From positions 1-64,000 of IMG/VR virus record IMGVR_UViG_3300027375_000003: a DNA stretch of 64,000 nt; one strand, 5' to 3'. Position 1 is the first letter of the stretch; each line of letters begins with the position of its first letter. The notes under the pieces are model-generated. The model made no database searches and was not told the origin of the DNA. It was given only the letters and a program-made list of their open reading frames with translations. The DNA comes from a virus. Positions 17,301 through 25,520 of this stretch are shown here, piece by piece. A program made the translations under genes and the position numbers.

Positions 17301-18153
17301 TCATTTTAAAGGCAGTGACAACACCCATTACACCTACAGAAAGCATCTGCATACCTTTACTCATAGCTAACATACCTGTAGCATCTTTTTCAGAACTAAC
17401 TCTACTTGATTCTAATGTAGTAAGTTCTTTATCATCATCGGATGAACCACCTGATTTAGCACCTCTTTTTTTTAATTCAGTAATTCTAGCTAAATCTTTT
17501 TTACCTTGTTCAGCTAGTTTTAATGCTCTTATTTGAAAGACTTTAGTGATGCCACCTAAAGAAGATGATAGGATTTTTTCCATTCCTGCAATACCACCAT
17601 CCATAGCAGTTTCTATAACTTCTTGTAATTCGCTACCTATTGAAGAAATTTGTTTGAAAAGATTTCCATCTTTAAAAGCACTATCTAAATTTTGATTAAT
17701 TTCTTCAATACCATCTTCAAAGTCTTTAATGATCTTTAAATTCTGTTTGGCAATTTCTTCATATGCTCTCCTTTGAGTATTAAACATTTTTTCATGTTCT
17801 TTTTGTAAATTCTTTAATTCAAGTCTTTGTTCAATGATTTGTTTTCTTGATTCTTTAGATCCTACTGCTTGAAGGTTTTTGATATTATTTAAAATTTCCA
17901 TTTCGGATTTTTGGAAATCCTTATTGATTTTATTGATTTCTTTTAGTTTTTTCTTTTGAGCTTCATAATCACCTAAAGTTCTACTATTCACTTTAGCAAG
18001 AGTATCATTAAAATTAGCAGATGCTTTTTTCACAAGTTCTGCTTGATGCACAATAGTATTCATCACACCTAAAAGACTTTTATCGGTATCAGAAATTTTT
18101 TTGGTTAGATCTTTCAGCTGATCCATTGTCATTTGCATCTTTGGAATTGCCAT
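14383..18153 (-). CDS. Tail tape measure protein
   Basis: A 1256-residue protein, the longest in this tail block, with long coiled-coil stretches (about 10-170, 700-900 and later), one hydrophobic segment near 265-290 (LSVGVMGVVTAFKMMI), helical repeats in the middle, and a C-terminus FNININGGNKDEVLKTITDA resembling other tape measures. It sets tail length and is ejected ahead of DNA. At about 0.15 nm per residue it predicts a tail of about 190 nm. Placement after two chaperone-like genes and before hub genes is the classical order. I see no muralytic motif in it. Start MAIPKMQM has AGGTAAAG upstream. Confidence 0.9.
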   Translation of the reverse strand: MAIPKMQMTMDQLKDLTKKISDTDKSLLGVMNTIVHQAELVKKASANFNDTLAKVNSRTLGDYEAQKKKLKEINKINKDFQKSEMEILNNIKNLQAVGSKESRKQIIEQRLELKNLQKEHEKMFNTQRRAYEEIAKQNLKIIKDFEDGIEEINQNLDSAFKDGNLFKQISSIGSELQEVIETAMDGGIAGMEKILSSSLGGITKVFQIRALKLAEQGKKDLARITELKKRGAKSGGSSDDDKELTTLESSRVSSEKDATGMLAMSKGMQMLSVGVMGVVTAFKMMIDAESKVKEFNKDMLNDAGGSLSFLKHSQEGLASSLNTYREGFAKMANTVGMKADEIKSQFIALQDTTFFNKETLKDFDGFERAFKTLSTYSKGLGLSISETTEIAESFVDSMAIDTSTQDGMETLSSAFQSIGFFASKSNISTKAFTNQLKEANAKSTSFNKSIVQTASVMFKVNKALGANRAKDFFEGFEDQKEKEYADLIKNLAMAGGPASETMQKIMRQNAITSAGGLQKAISSDEEKKAFEKASKESGLNLDLTKSNEEIMTQLQGVDLTSDAFVKFISTLEDSGIGNASALIEKVQAGVRSAQGVGKDKGFEEQSLALRELSMGGQYAMKFAEAKAIIETGAGKGKTISQLDEKVLETVKTALKGQGKTEKEINTLISLDQRARGDFSKAQEIQAKYASASAEDKQKMDEDLAKMGLMMNAQGELVTKNTQQLVKSTEDMYVATGEIFSEEQKAREPKVKSEQDLMKDQIDATWGMGDRLEATFGVYLEQLNTYVAKILSYISSWFGTQTNQEMKTQQRLQEEKIDQQKRYDKQIKEETDKIAQLKKTGGSADEVAKSEKRIAELSKLKESSQSELELLQKGATLLGNKKQQELQLATTKRDVASKAFGAGTAGAKLGALKESLGKSTDQEVLDLLDEMRDIYENKDDEDATEEELKKLADFEEKVKASGLQLQLDSTLGTEYAKIFDDQGRALFESIEGYMSDTNKVNTDVLHKELLSSQNNQKEISGFFEEIGAKTQEDALKILESYRSDILEQENDPYFNKLTKEQEEQKKKIEDAMKKHGIQTNFESDYLTSNLSLSKGDEKFLRTSHGEGQYVSDTMKDVFNPALFAKAQTEENKKNRKETVDTTAEGIQQGLEKHELSKTQFDASGNPIPALPMQDFIWREKGGLQSFSPQDNVIGFKDQGKMGSAINSMMAGNTTNNNNNARAMFNININGGNKDEVLKTITDALKRAGVVTERTSYA

Positions 18154-18162
18154 GTTCTTTAC

Positions 18163-19221
18163 CTATATCTTTGGTTGCCTTTGTGTAATTTTATCCATTA
18201 ATGATGTTTTTGATTGATTGAAAATTGAATCTTGTTCTGGATTTAAAGGCTCAGGTACAAGAGCATCTGCCATAATTTTATCTAATACTTTTTCATTGTC
18301 TTTACTTAAATGCACACCTATTGTTGTTGATTGTGTTATTCCACCTGTCTTTTGTTTTATATCATCTAAGGAATAACCAACCAATGGTATAGCTTGTATT
18401 TCTTCCTTTTTCTCAATAGCAATTTGTCTTTGTTCTTCTGCATAGGTTTTAGCTTTAGTGATTTGCTCTTTCATAAATTCTTTATGTTCTCTAATCACTT
18501 TATCATGTTCATCTTCTTCACCAGCTAACCACCTTCTCATTTCTTCAATCAATTTTTCATTTTGATCTAGGACAGCTCCTTTAGCATCTTTAGGCATAGG
18601 TTTTCCCATGCGAGCATATTTCTTTACTTCTTCTCTTCTCTTGTTTTCCAATTCTTCTTGATTTTTCCATTTGGCTTTAATTTTATCTACACCTGATGCC
18701 ATAGCACTAGCTACAAATAATGACCTTTGCCAATGTGAATCTTCTATAGCTTTTAAATCTTCACTTTCATTCCATATAATCCAAGCGAGTTGCAAAGTAT
18801 CAAAAGCACCATCAGATACTTCTTTTTGAAATCTATTTTTAGACATCCAAGTTTTCCAAAGCTGTCTTGATTCAGTTTCATAGCAAAATCCTTCAAGTAA
18901 AATACCTGCATTTCTTAAACGATTAGTGATTGCATATATATAAAGCACAATCTTATTAAAACATGACATAGGAATGGTTTTACAAAATTCTATCATTTGA
19001 TAGAAATCTCTGTCTTGATTGATTTTGACATAACCAATAGAATAGATACACCTTGCGATAAGAATAATATCTCTTACAGATCTTAAAGAATAAGATTCCA
19101 TCAATTCAAAATCTTTAAGAGATGGTGATCTGAAAGTAATATATCTGTGATTGATAAGTATTTTAAAAGAAAGAAAGCCATATTCAATGACTTGTCTTAA
19201 ATCTTGATAATGATCTATCAT
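18163..19221 (-). CDS. Putative tail assembly chaperone, large partner (352 aa)
   Basis: A 352-residue cytosolic, mostly helical protein. The N-terminal half has aromatic-rich helices (YGFLSFKILINHRYITF, later WKTWMSKNRFQKEV) and the middle is a charged coiled coil (about 190-290). It lies between the tape measure and 19224-19829, the slot normally held by tape-measure chaperones, and starts two bases after that gene's stop (TAA, AA, ATG). No slippery heptamer is obvious at the junction, so stop-and-reinitiate is more likely than a gpG/gpGT-type frameshift. Assignment is from position and composition. Confidence 0.65.
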   Translation of the reverse strand: MIDHYQDLRQVIEYGFLSFKILINHRYITFRSPSLKDFELMESYSLRSVRDIILIARCIYSIGYVKINQDRDFYQMIEFCKTIPMSCFNKIVLYIYAITNRLRNAGILLEGFCYETESRQLWKTWMSKNRFQKEVSDGAFDTLQLAWIIWNESEDLKAIEDSHWQRSLFVASAMASGVDKIKAKWKNQEELENKRREEVKKYARMGKPMPKDAKGAVLDQNEKLIEEMRRWLAGEEDEHDKVIREHKEFMKEQITKAKTYAEEQRQIAIEKKEEIQAIPLVGYSLDDIKQKTGGITQSTTIGVHLSKDNEKVLDKIMADALVPEPLNPEQDSIFNQSKTSLMDKITQRQPKI

Positions 19222-19223
19222 TT

Positions 19224-19829
19224 TTATTCAACAGATCCGATTTCCTTTAAAGCATCACTAAAATTTGGTTGCTTAATATTATTTAAAGTTGCCAAACTTT
19301 GCTTGGTCTTTTCTTCATTCTTTTTCTGAATTTCTTGTTGTCTTAAAGTATTTGCTCTATTTTCTAATAAATCTGCCTCAACAAGATTATCTTTTTCTTT
19401 AACCTGCAATAAACTTTCCACTTGTTTTTCAGATTGCTCTGTTAAAGCAGTCATTTCATTAAACAGGTGTGCAAGAATACCTTTAGGTAATTTATCAAGC
19501 ATTTTCATAATAGCTTCTTGTTTGGTGATCTTAATGGAAACACCATTATCTAAATTTTCTTCAGTTTCAATGACTGTGAGATTTCTTAGATTTTTACCAT
19601 TCACTTCAATGATTGCTCTTGAAAGAGTTTCTTTTCTAAACACATCAATAAACTCAACTGCGAGTGTATCATCATTTCTAAAAGCACTAATGACTTTTTG
19701 GATTTCAATTTCATCAGCTGGTGTGAGTGTTTTAAGCACTAAAGAAATATTGCCAATAGTAACTTGTCTTTCGAGATTACCAATTTTAATAAGATCATCA
19801 AATGCAGATGCGATTTCATTTAAAAACAT
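19224..19829 (-). CDS. Putative tail assembly chaperone, small partner (201 aa)
   Basis: A 201-residue protein starting MFLNEIASAFDDLIKIGNLE, with a beta-rich N-terminus (VTIGNISLVLKTLTPADEIE) and a helical, Gln/Lys/Glu-rich C-terminus. The LKTLTPADEIEIQ block is the type of sequence found in phage tail assembly chaperones encoded just before the tape measure. AAAGGGAG precedes ATG 19829. It follows the tail tube gene and is tightly linked to the next gene, its likely partner. The pair should coat the tape measure while the tube polymerises. Confidence 0.7.
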   Translation of the reverse strand: MFLNEIASAFDDLIKIGNLERQVTIGNISLVLKTLTPADEIEIQKVISAFRNDDTLAVEFIDVFRKETLSRAIIEVNGKNLRNLTVIETEENLDNGVSIKITKQEAIMKMLDKLPKGILAHLFNEMTALTEQSEKQVESLLQVKEKDNLVEADLLENRANTLRQQEIQKKNEEKTKQSLATLNNIKQPNFSDALKEIGSVE

Positions 19830-19879
19830 ATTTATATTCTCCCTTTATAGATCGTCATCTATATCATACAATAAAATTA

Positions 19880-20653
19880 TCAACGAGATGCAGGGAATCG
19901 TTTAGATGCAACTTGACCAAGATAAGGATTATTACCTGTAGATAAGAACTCACCATAAGTAGAAAGACCATCGTGTACATCTGTAACACCACAAGCAACA
20001 TTTTCCATAATATGTGCAGAACTAATATCAACAGAGTGATCAATAGAGTGCAACCAACAGGTTTCAAAATAAGTTAAAATAGCTTTGTGTACTTTTTTAG
20101 AATATCTAAATGCTGAGACATCAGGTTCAGTAACATTTTGAGCAGAGTAATCTACATTAACAATACCTTGAGTATATGTATTGCCATCTGTACCATCTGA
20201 TTCATTATCTGCAATATCACTAAACACAAGTTGTTCTTCAACATCAAAGGGCCAGCGAGTATGCTTAACACTTCTTACGGGTCCGTCTACACCACCTGCA
20301 AAACCAATCGTTTGGAAAGCATTAGATAAATAAAATAAAGCACGAGTGAAAGAAATGGTTGGTGGATCAGTGAGCCCGGGTACAAGTTCTGCAATCTGAT
20401 CACCAAAACCAATACCTCTTCTAGCTTCTGTAGATCTACTATTACCTTCATAAGAAAAAGTTTCTACAACACCTAACTGATATTTCTTTAAAGCAGTTTG
20501 TCCTGTTTTACCATAAGTAGGTGCTAGGATTCTTACCTTTTGAGAAAGAGCAACACGAGTATTTGGTGATGTATTAAATTTGTAAAGTTCGCTAGTACCT
20601 TGCATATCAAAGCCACCCACATTTTGTGGATTTTGATCTGGATTCTTAGACAT
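19880..20653 (-). CDS. Tail tube protein
   Basis: A 257-residue beta-rich protein: PDQNPQNVGGFDMQGTSELY, GVVETFSYEGNSRSTEARRG, GLTDPPTISFTRALFYLS, and a C-terminal block with ILTYFETCWLHSIDHSVDIS and AHIMENVACGVTDVH. This resembles contractile-tail tube proteins of the gp19 type, which stack as hexamers inside the sheath. It heads the minus-strand tail block directly before chaperones and tape measure, as expected. The sheath gene is not in this window. AAAAGGAT precedes ATG 20653. Tube rather than another tail protein is the best fit by length, fold pattern and order. Confidence 0.75.
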   Translation of the reverse strand: MSKNPDQNPQNVGGFDMQGTSELYKFNTSPNTRVALSQKVRILAPTYGKTGQTALKKYQLGVVETFSYEGNSRSTEARRGIGFGDQIAELVPGLTDPPTISFTRALFYLSNAFQTIGFAGGVDGPVRSVKHTRWPFDVEEQLVFSDIADNESDGTDGNTYTQGIVNVDYSAQNVTEPDVSAFRYSKKVHKAILTYFETCWLHSIDHSVDISSAHIMENVACGVTDVHDGLSTYGEFLSTGNNPYLGQVASKRFPASR

Positions 20654-20749
20654 GGTGATCTATCCTTTTTTCTGAAATTAGAGTATTTAATACTTAAGAA
20701 AATAATAAAATATTTATTGAAAACTACTTTTGCATAAAGGAGTTTTAAA
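20654..20749. promoter_or_regulatory. Divergent control region between tail and replication blocks
   Basis: These 96 bases separate the first gene of the minus-strand tail block from the first gene of the plus-strand replication block, so both should have signals here. A perfect inverted repeat AGTATT-T-AATACT lies at 20682-20694, followed by an A/T tract with imperfect symmetry (20704-20720). No TTGCAA-class motif is present. A regulator-binding site is plausible but unproven. AAAGGAG for the plus gene lies at about 20737-20743. Confidence 0.35.
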
Positions 20750-21214
20750 ATGAACAGATCAGAAAAAGCCTATGGTGGATATTCAACACATTCTTTACCT
20801 ACAAGAAATGCTGAAGACAATATAGCAACCTTATTAGATATATATGCTACGATTGAAAAGTTTGATGATCCAAAGATTGTAGATGTCTTAATGGCAAATG
20901 ATTATGATACAGCTATTAAGATGGCATCAAATGAAACCTGTAGAATATTGATAGGCAATATTCAAAAGCATAGTGCAAGAGTAAAACAAGCAAGAGATAG
21001 AATTATTGCTACAATTCTAAATGAAAAAAGAAGAAATAAGATCATGATTCATGAACCAATGAATGGTGATGTAGTCATTCAACTTTTATTAGCAGGTGAT
21101 TGGGAAGGTGCTTTAGATCAAGCAGATCATCCAAAAAGCAAAGAAGTCGCAATCGAAGTAAAGAATTTATACATTAGACTTATTAACAAACTTGGACTAA
21201 GGATGGTAGGTTAA
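20750..21214 (+). CDS. Hypothetical protein (154 aa), first gene of replication operon
   Basis: A 154-residue helical, soluble protein starting MNRSEKAYGGYSTHSLPTRN, with no Cys in a motif and no membrane segment. An excellent ribosome site (AAAGGAG) lies 7 bases before the ATG. It is followed after one base by 21216-21662, and both lead into the helicase genes, so an early or replication-linked role is likely. The helical repeats (MANDYDTAIKMASNE and LLAGDWEGALDQADH) resemble each other and may be a two-repeat helical domain. Family not recognised. Confidence 0.7.
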   Translation: MNRSEKAYGGYSTHSLPTRNAEDNIATLLDIYATIEKFDDPKIVDVLMANDYDTAIKMASNETCRILIGNIQKHSARVKQARDRIIATILNEKRRNKIMIHEPMNGDVVIQLLLAGDWEGALDQADHPKSKEVAIEVKNLYIRLINKLGLRMVG

Positions 21215-21215
21215 A

Positions 21216-21662
21216 ATGGATATTTTTAAATTTACAGATGTTGAAACAGATGAACTGTTTAAGTTTATTTTAGAGTTTTTTGGTCGTGATGCCGATTCAG
21301 CAAATGTTGCTTGGTACTTCTTTATTAAAAGAAAGGTTGGTAAATCCGAGCAAACACAAGCATATATTATGCTAACTAGAATAGCTAAACTTAAATATGG
21401 TACTATTAAGAGAAAACCTGTCTATACAGGTGATATCTATTTAAGAGCAATCACAGCTGTTCGTAAAATTATTAAATGGATTCAAAAAACATGGCTTAAA
21501 GAAAAACAAAAACAAATTAATATCAAGTCAGATTATATTCAAGAACAAACATTTAAACTTTTACATTCTAATAGACCACTAGCTACTGAATATGCTATCC
21601 TGTTTAATATTATTTTGACTTGGAAACCAATGACAGGTGTTGTAAAAAAACAAGTGCTTTAA
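21216..21662 (+). CDS. Hypothetical basic protein (148 aa)
   Basis: A 148-residue basic protein starting MDIFKFTDVETDELFKFILE, with an aromatic-rich N-terminal part and a Lys-rich helix (IKWIQKTWLKEKQKQINIK). No zinc site or membrane segment. It begins one base after the previous stop, so the pair is translationally coupled. The basic character suits nucleic-acid binding, but no known fold is evident. It precedes the SNF2-type helicase by 72 bases that can fold into a stem. Confidence 0.65.
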   Translation: MDIFKFTDVETDELFKFILEFFGRDADSANVAWYFFIKRKVGKSEQTQAYIMLTRIAKLKYGTIKRKPVYTGDIYLRAITAVRKIIKWIQKTWLKEKQKQINIKSDYIQEQTFKLLHSNRPLATEYAILFNIILTWKPMTGVVKKQVL

Positions 21663-21691
21663 TAGATGTAAAGCATAGATAAATATCTTAT

Positions 21692-21730
21692 AAGTAGATC
21701 ATTCATTATCACTTTGAAAGATGACTACTT
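21692..21730 (+). promoter_or_regulatory. Stem-loop immediately upstream of the SNF2 helicase start
   Basis: AAGTAG (21692-21697) pairs with CTACTT (21725-21730), and TCAT (21699-21702) with ATGA (21721-21724), giving 10 base pairs with one bulged A and an 18-base loop. The stem ends 4 bases before the likely ATG at 21735, and the only SD-like bases (GAAAG, 21716-21720) fall in the loop. It may modulate translation of the helicase. Complementarity is seen directly; function is inference. Confidence 0.35.
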
Positions 21731-21734
21731 AAAA

Positions 21735-23333
21735 ATGAATTATTTAAAAGATCCAAAGCTACTTGCTACTATTGAAAAATTAAGAGAAGTTCGTGTTAAA
21801 CAAGAAATCAAAATGCCTGCAAACTCATTCTTGAGAACTCATTTGGCAAATGGCAAACCTTTAACATTAAGAAACTATCAATTACAAGGCATTCTGCATT
21901 TACTTGCAATGCCACGATTTGTACTTGGCGATGACACGGGGTTAGGTAAAACGATTCAAACCATAGCATCTCTATGCTATGTATGGGAAAAAAGACCTGA
22001 TATGCCTGCTGTCATTATGACTACTAAATCTGCTCTAAACCAATGGGCAAGTGAATTTGAGAAATTTACCAATGGTAGTATCTCTTGTTTTGTTGTCAGT
22101 GGAGATAAAAAGAAAAGACAAAAGGTTTATGATGCTTACTTTGCCTGTACTACTACTAAAGTTCTTATTTTAGGTTATAGAACAGGTGTGATTGATTTTG
22201 ATATTATTCAACCTATCACAGGTAATGTTATGGTCTTTGACGAGGCAACTGCTTTTAAAAACGATACTTCTCAAATCCATCAAGTTTGTTCTCATTTATC
22301 TGGTAGTGCAGAAAAGGTATGGTCTTTATCAGCTACTATTATTAAAAATAGACTTATGGAAGCATGGGCAATCTATAAAGTAACTGTCCCCGGACTTATG
22401 CCTAGCAAGAATGTATTCATGTCTAATTACTGTGTATGTGTAGATAAGCAAATAGGTAGAAAGAGAATTAAGTTTGTAGTAGGTCATAGGAAATCTGATA
22501 TTGAAGCATTTAAAGAAAAGATTGATCCTTTCTTTGTAGGTAGACCAAAACATGAAGTAGCGAGTGAATTGCCACCATTGACTACTAAGAGAATTGAATG
22601 TGAATTATCTGATCAACAAAGATCAAAATATAAAGAAGCATTAAGTGGTCTATTAGAAAAATATGATGCTGAATCAGGTGAGATCAAACAAAAGGAAGTA
22701 ACAAAACTCACAGCAGTTATGTATTGTCAACAGATTGTAAACCATTTAGAACTTGTAGATGCGACAGGTGATAGTGGCAAAATGGATGCTTTATTTGAGT
22801 TACTAGAAGATGAACTAGATGGAGAAAAGGTAATTATCTTTTCAAGGTTTAGGAAGATGATAGATGTTTTGGAAAGAGAACTAACAGCAAAGAAAATTAA
22901 GAGTGTAAGAATTACAGGTGGTGAAAAGGATGATGAGAGAAAGAAATCACAAGAGGCATTTCAAGATGAAAATTCTGATGTAAAGGTCGTCTTGATTACA
23001 ATGGCGGCGGCAGAAGGTATTAATTTACAGTTAGCTAAAGCAGTTATCTTTTATGACTCCCCATGGAGTGCAGGTGATTATCTTCAAATCATTGGTAGAA
23101 TGATTCGTATCGGTAGTATTCATGATCGTGTATTTTGTTATCATTTAGTTTGTCCAAAGACTATTGATGATCGTGTAATGAAAGCCTTAGCAAGTAAAAT
23201 GGATTTAATTGAAAATGTTTTAGGTAAAAGACTGAAAAACGATGAAGAATCAGATAAGATAGAAGGAGTATCTGATACAGAACTCAAAGATATTTTCAAT
23301 GGCTTACTAGAGGATGCAAAAGACAATGGCTAA
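21735..23333 (+). CDS. SNF2-type DEAD/H-box helicase
   Basis: A 532-residue superfamily 2 helicase. NYQLQGILHLL (Q-like motif) leads into Walker A GDDTGLGKT (about 65-73). Motif II is VFDEAT (about 168), an unusual form of DEAH. SLSATI is motif III. The second lobe carries KVIIFSRF, AAEGINLQ (motif V) and QIIGRMIRIGS (motif VI, about 450), typical of SNF2/RapA-like ATPases. It probably translocates on double-stranded DNA in replication, repair or anti-restriction. The ATG at 21735 is chosen; the frame is open from a TTG at 21714 and neither start has a strong ribosome site. It overlaps the next gene by 8 bases. Confidence 0.85.
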   Translation: MNYLKDPKLLATIEKLREVRVKQEIKMPANSFLRTHLANGKPLTLRNYQLQGILHLLAMPRFVLGDDTGLGKTIQTIASLCYVWEKRPDMPAVIMTTKSALNQWASEFEKFTNGSISCFVVSGDKKKRQKVYDAYFACTTTKVLILGYRTGVIDFDIIQPITGNVMVFDEATAFKNDTSQIHQVCSHLSGSAEKVWSLSATIIKNRLMEAWAIYKVTVPGLMPSKNVFMSNYCVCVDKQIGRKRIKFVVGHRKSDIEAFKEKIDPFFVGRPKHEVASELPPLTTKRIECELSDQQRSKYKEALSGLLEKYDAESGEIKQKEVTKLTAVMYCQQIVNHLELVDATGDSGKMDALFELLEDELDGEKVIIFSRFRKMIDVLERELTAKKIKSVRITGGEKDDERKKSQEAFQDENSDVKVVLITMAAAEGINLQLAKAVIFYDSPWSAGDYLQIIGRMIRIGSIHDRVFCYHLVCPKTIDDRVMKALASKMDLIENVLGKRLKNDEESDKIEGVSDTELKDIFNGLLEDAKDNG

Positions 23334-23994
23334 AGTTTGTGAAAAATGTGGTGGCATAGGTTTAGTACCTAGTGGTCAATATTATAGAAATGAACCTATC
23401 ATGGCTCAATGTTCATGTGTATTAAAAGAACATTTGAAAAATCAATGTGAAAGAGCTTGGACAGGTTTAAGTCAATTTCCAGCGAAAAAAGCTACACCTT
23501 TAAAAGGTAAACTAAAAGAAAACATTATTGTTCATGCAGAGAAAACAGAATTATGTTCTCATCTGAAAGGAGCAATCTTTTTAGAAAAGAATCCTAGCTT
23601 TTTTATTAAAGTTGTATCTGATGCAAATTTAATGAGTGCATGGCTTTCTAATATCTCATTAGCACAAAGTGATATTATTGATCCTGATTTCACTAGAGAA
23701 ATTACAGTTCGTGGTTTAGAAGATATGGCTGAAGCACCAAGTCTTTTAATAGTGAGATTAGGTGTTAAGATGGCAAGAAATTCAGCTATGCCTGAAGTCT
23801 TAATAGAAACAATAGAATTAAGACAACATCTTAATAAACCTACTTGGATTGTAGTTGATCCAAACAGACCATTATGTGAAGGACATATTGCATGGTCAAG
23901 AGGTGTAGAAGATGTATTATTAGGATGGAATAATATAAGACTTGTAGAGCAACAAGAAGTTGAAAACAAAAAAGTACCAACACTTAAAATTTAA
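23326..23994 (+). CDS. Putative helicase loader-like zinc protein
   Basis: A 222-residue protein starting MAKVCEKCGGIGLVPSGQYY, with a four-Cys knuckle (C5, C8, C29, C31) like the N-terminal zinc finger of some DnaC-type loaders. The C-terminal half (LLIVRLGVKMARNSAMPEVL, later NKPTWIVVDPNRPL and GHIAWSRGVEDVLLGW) recalls the AAA+ half of loaders, but no Walker A motif is visible. It ends 13 bases before the DnaB-like helicase gene, the usual loader position. ATG 23326 is preferred to the ATG at 23314 because AGAGG (23309-23313) is better spaced. Function inferred from motif and synteny; an inactive loader or adaptor is possible. Confidence 0.6.
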   Translation: MAKVCEKCGGIGLVPSGQYYRNEPIMAQCSCVLKEHLKNQCERAWTGLSQFPAKKATPLKGKLKENIIVHAEKTELCSHLKGAIFLEKNPSFFIKVVSDANLMSAWLSNISLAQSDIIDPDFTREITVRGLEDMAEAPSLLIVRLGVKMARNSAMPEVLIETIELRQHLNKPTWIVVDPNRPLCEGHIAWSRGVEDVLLGWNNIRLVEQQEVENKKVPTLKI

Positions 23995-24007
23995 GAGATA
24001 AGAAAAC

Positions 24008-25516
24008 ATGAAGATTTTAAGAAGTATATTGCCTGATCAAAGATTAGGTGATGATATTAATCAAATGCAGATGAATTACATGGCATTAAGAGAAAGCATT
24101 TTTAACTTTGAAACAAAAGAAGATAATGCGATTTGGTCTTATGTAAAAGGTTTTATGTCAAATCACGGACATTTACCTGATCATGCTACTATTACACAAC
24201 ACTTTGAAACACAAAATGAATTTGAATGTTCAGATCGTGTTCGTGCATTAGCATCTATTACACCTATCTATAAAGGTAATTTCCTAAGTGAAATTGAAAA
24301 CCTTGTAGAAGAGGCTCGTATCATTAAATTGTCAAATACCATTACAGATGTTAAGACAATTATTAAAAGTGGTTTAGAAGTCAAAGAAAAAGGCAACCAT
24401 AAAACTATTCTTAAAGGAGCAAGAGATGCAGGTCGTTTCTTATCTAATAAGTTAGTAGAAGTGATGACACCTACATTTGGATCAAAGCTAGGTGGTGAAG
24501 TATTAACAGATGTAGAAGACCTTGCAGAAGAATATCAAAAAGCAGAAGAGGCAGGTAGAGAAGTCATTCCTACAACAGGTATTAAGATTATAGATGATGC
24601 GATAGGTGGATTTAGAAAAAAAGAGTTATATATTTTAGCTGGCTTTACAGGTCATGCTAAATCAAAGACAGCATTAAATTGGGCATATTCACAAGCTACT
24701 TGGGATAAGACCAATACTTTATATTTCTCATTAGAAATGCACTATCCACAAGTAAGAAGATCAATTTATTGTATTCATTCTTGTCATTCTAAATTTAAGA
24801 ATATTCGTTTAGCATTAGGATTACAGAAACCTAATGTAGAATTATATGAAGGGATTGATCCATCTAAAGTTCGTGGTGGCAAGCTAACAGCAGAAGAGAA
24901 AGATTTCTTTTTTAATTATGTAGTACCTGATTTAAAGAAATGTAGAGAAAATGGTGAATATGGAGCAATTCATATAGAAGGAGATAATCCTGATAGCTTT
25001 GATTTCACAGTAGAAGATTTAAGAGCAAAAGCAGAGTTATTAAGTCAAAAAGAAAAGATAGATTTGATCGTAGTAGACCATGCTTTGTTACTAGCAAGTA
25101 GAACTAAATATGGATCAACCACAGAAAGATTAAATGAAGTCATTAGAGATTTAAAGAGAATGGCAATGAATTTTAATCGTGGTCAAGGTATTCCTGTGTT
25201 ATGTTTATTTCAGATTAGTCGTGATGGCTATAATGATGCTCTTAAAAAGAATGGTGAGTATCAATTAACACACTTGTCTTATGCAAATGAAGCAGAACGA
25301 TCAGCAGATATAGTGATAGCAAATTGGTTTGGTAATGATGTGAGAGAACAGAAACAAATTAAGTATCAATGTTTAAAGAGTAGAGATCAAGCAGGCTTTC
25401 CTACATTTAATGCAAACATTTTGTTTCCTGCAGGTAAAATCACAAACAGTGATAATTTGTCATTATTGCCATTAACAGGTAATGCAAAAGCAGATCCATT
25501 AACAGATGTGATATAG
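24008..25516 (+). CDS. DnaB-like replicative helicase
   Basis: A 502-residue RecA-fold helicase of the DnaB/gp41 type. The N-terminal domain (about 1-185) includes NFETKEDNAIWSYVKGFM and a helical hairpin. The ATPase core begins with TTGIKIIDDAIGGFRKKELY. The P-loop reads GFTGHAKSK (about 212-220), with Ala where the canonical motif has Gly before Lys. SLEMHYPQV is motif H1a, IDLIVVDHALLL (about 350) is Walker B, and LCLFQISRDG is motif H3 with its sensor Gln. It should form the hexamer at the phage fork and work with the primase zinc protein that starts 4 bases downstream. The upstream gene may be its loader. Confidence 0.9.
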   Translation: MKILRSILPDQRLGDDINQMQMNYMALRESIFNFETKEDNAIWSYVKGFMSNHGHLPDHATITQHFETQNEFECSDRVRALASITPIYKGNFLSEIENLVEEARIIKLSNTITDVKTIIKSGLEVKEKGNHKTILKGARDAGRFLSNKLVEVMTPTFGSKLGGEVLTDVEDLAEEYQKAEEAGREVIPTTGIKIIDDAIGGFRKKELYILAGFTGHAKSKTALNWAYSQATWDKTNTLYFSLEMHYPQVRRSIYCIHSCHSKFKNIRLALGLQKPNVELYEGIDPSKVRGGKLTAEEKDFFFNYVVPDLKKCRENGEYGAIHIEGDNPDSFDFTVEDLRAKAELLSQKEKIDLIVVDHALLLASRTKYGSTTERLNEVIRDLKRMAMNFNRGQGIPVLCLFQISRDGYNDALKKNGEYQLTHLSYANEAERSADIVIANWFGNDVREQKQIKYQCLKSRDQAGFPTFNANILFPAGKITNSDNLSLLPLTGNAKADPLTDVI

Positions 25517-25520
25517 AAAA

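Noticed and set aside
18163-19829. Programmed frameshift between the two putative tail chaperone genes
   Set aside because: No XXXYYYZ slippery heptamer at the junction, and the downstream gene has its own ATG two bases after the stop, so reinitiation is simpler.
21735-23333. DEAT in place of DEAH as evidence of an inactive helicase
   Set aside because: All other motifs are intact and DEA-x variation is tolerated in this superfamily, so it is only an oddity.
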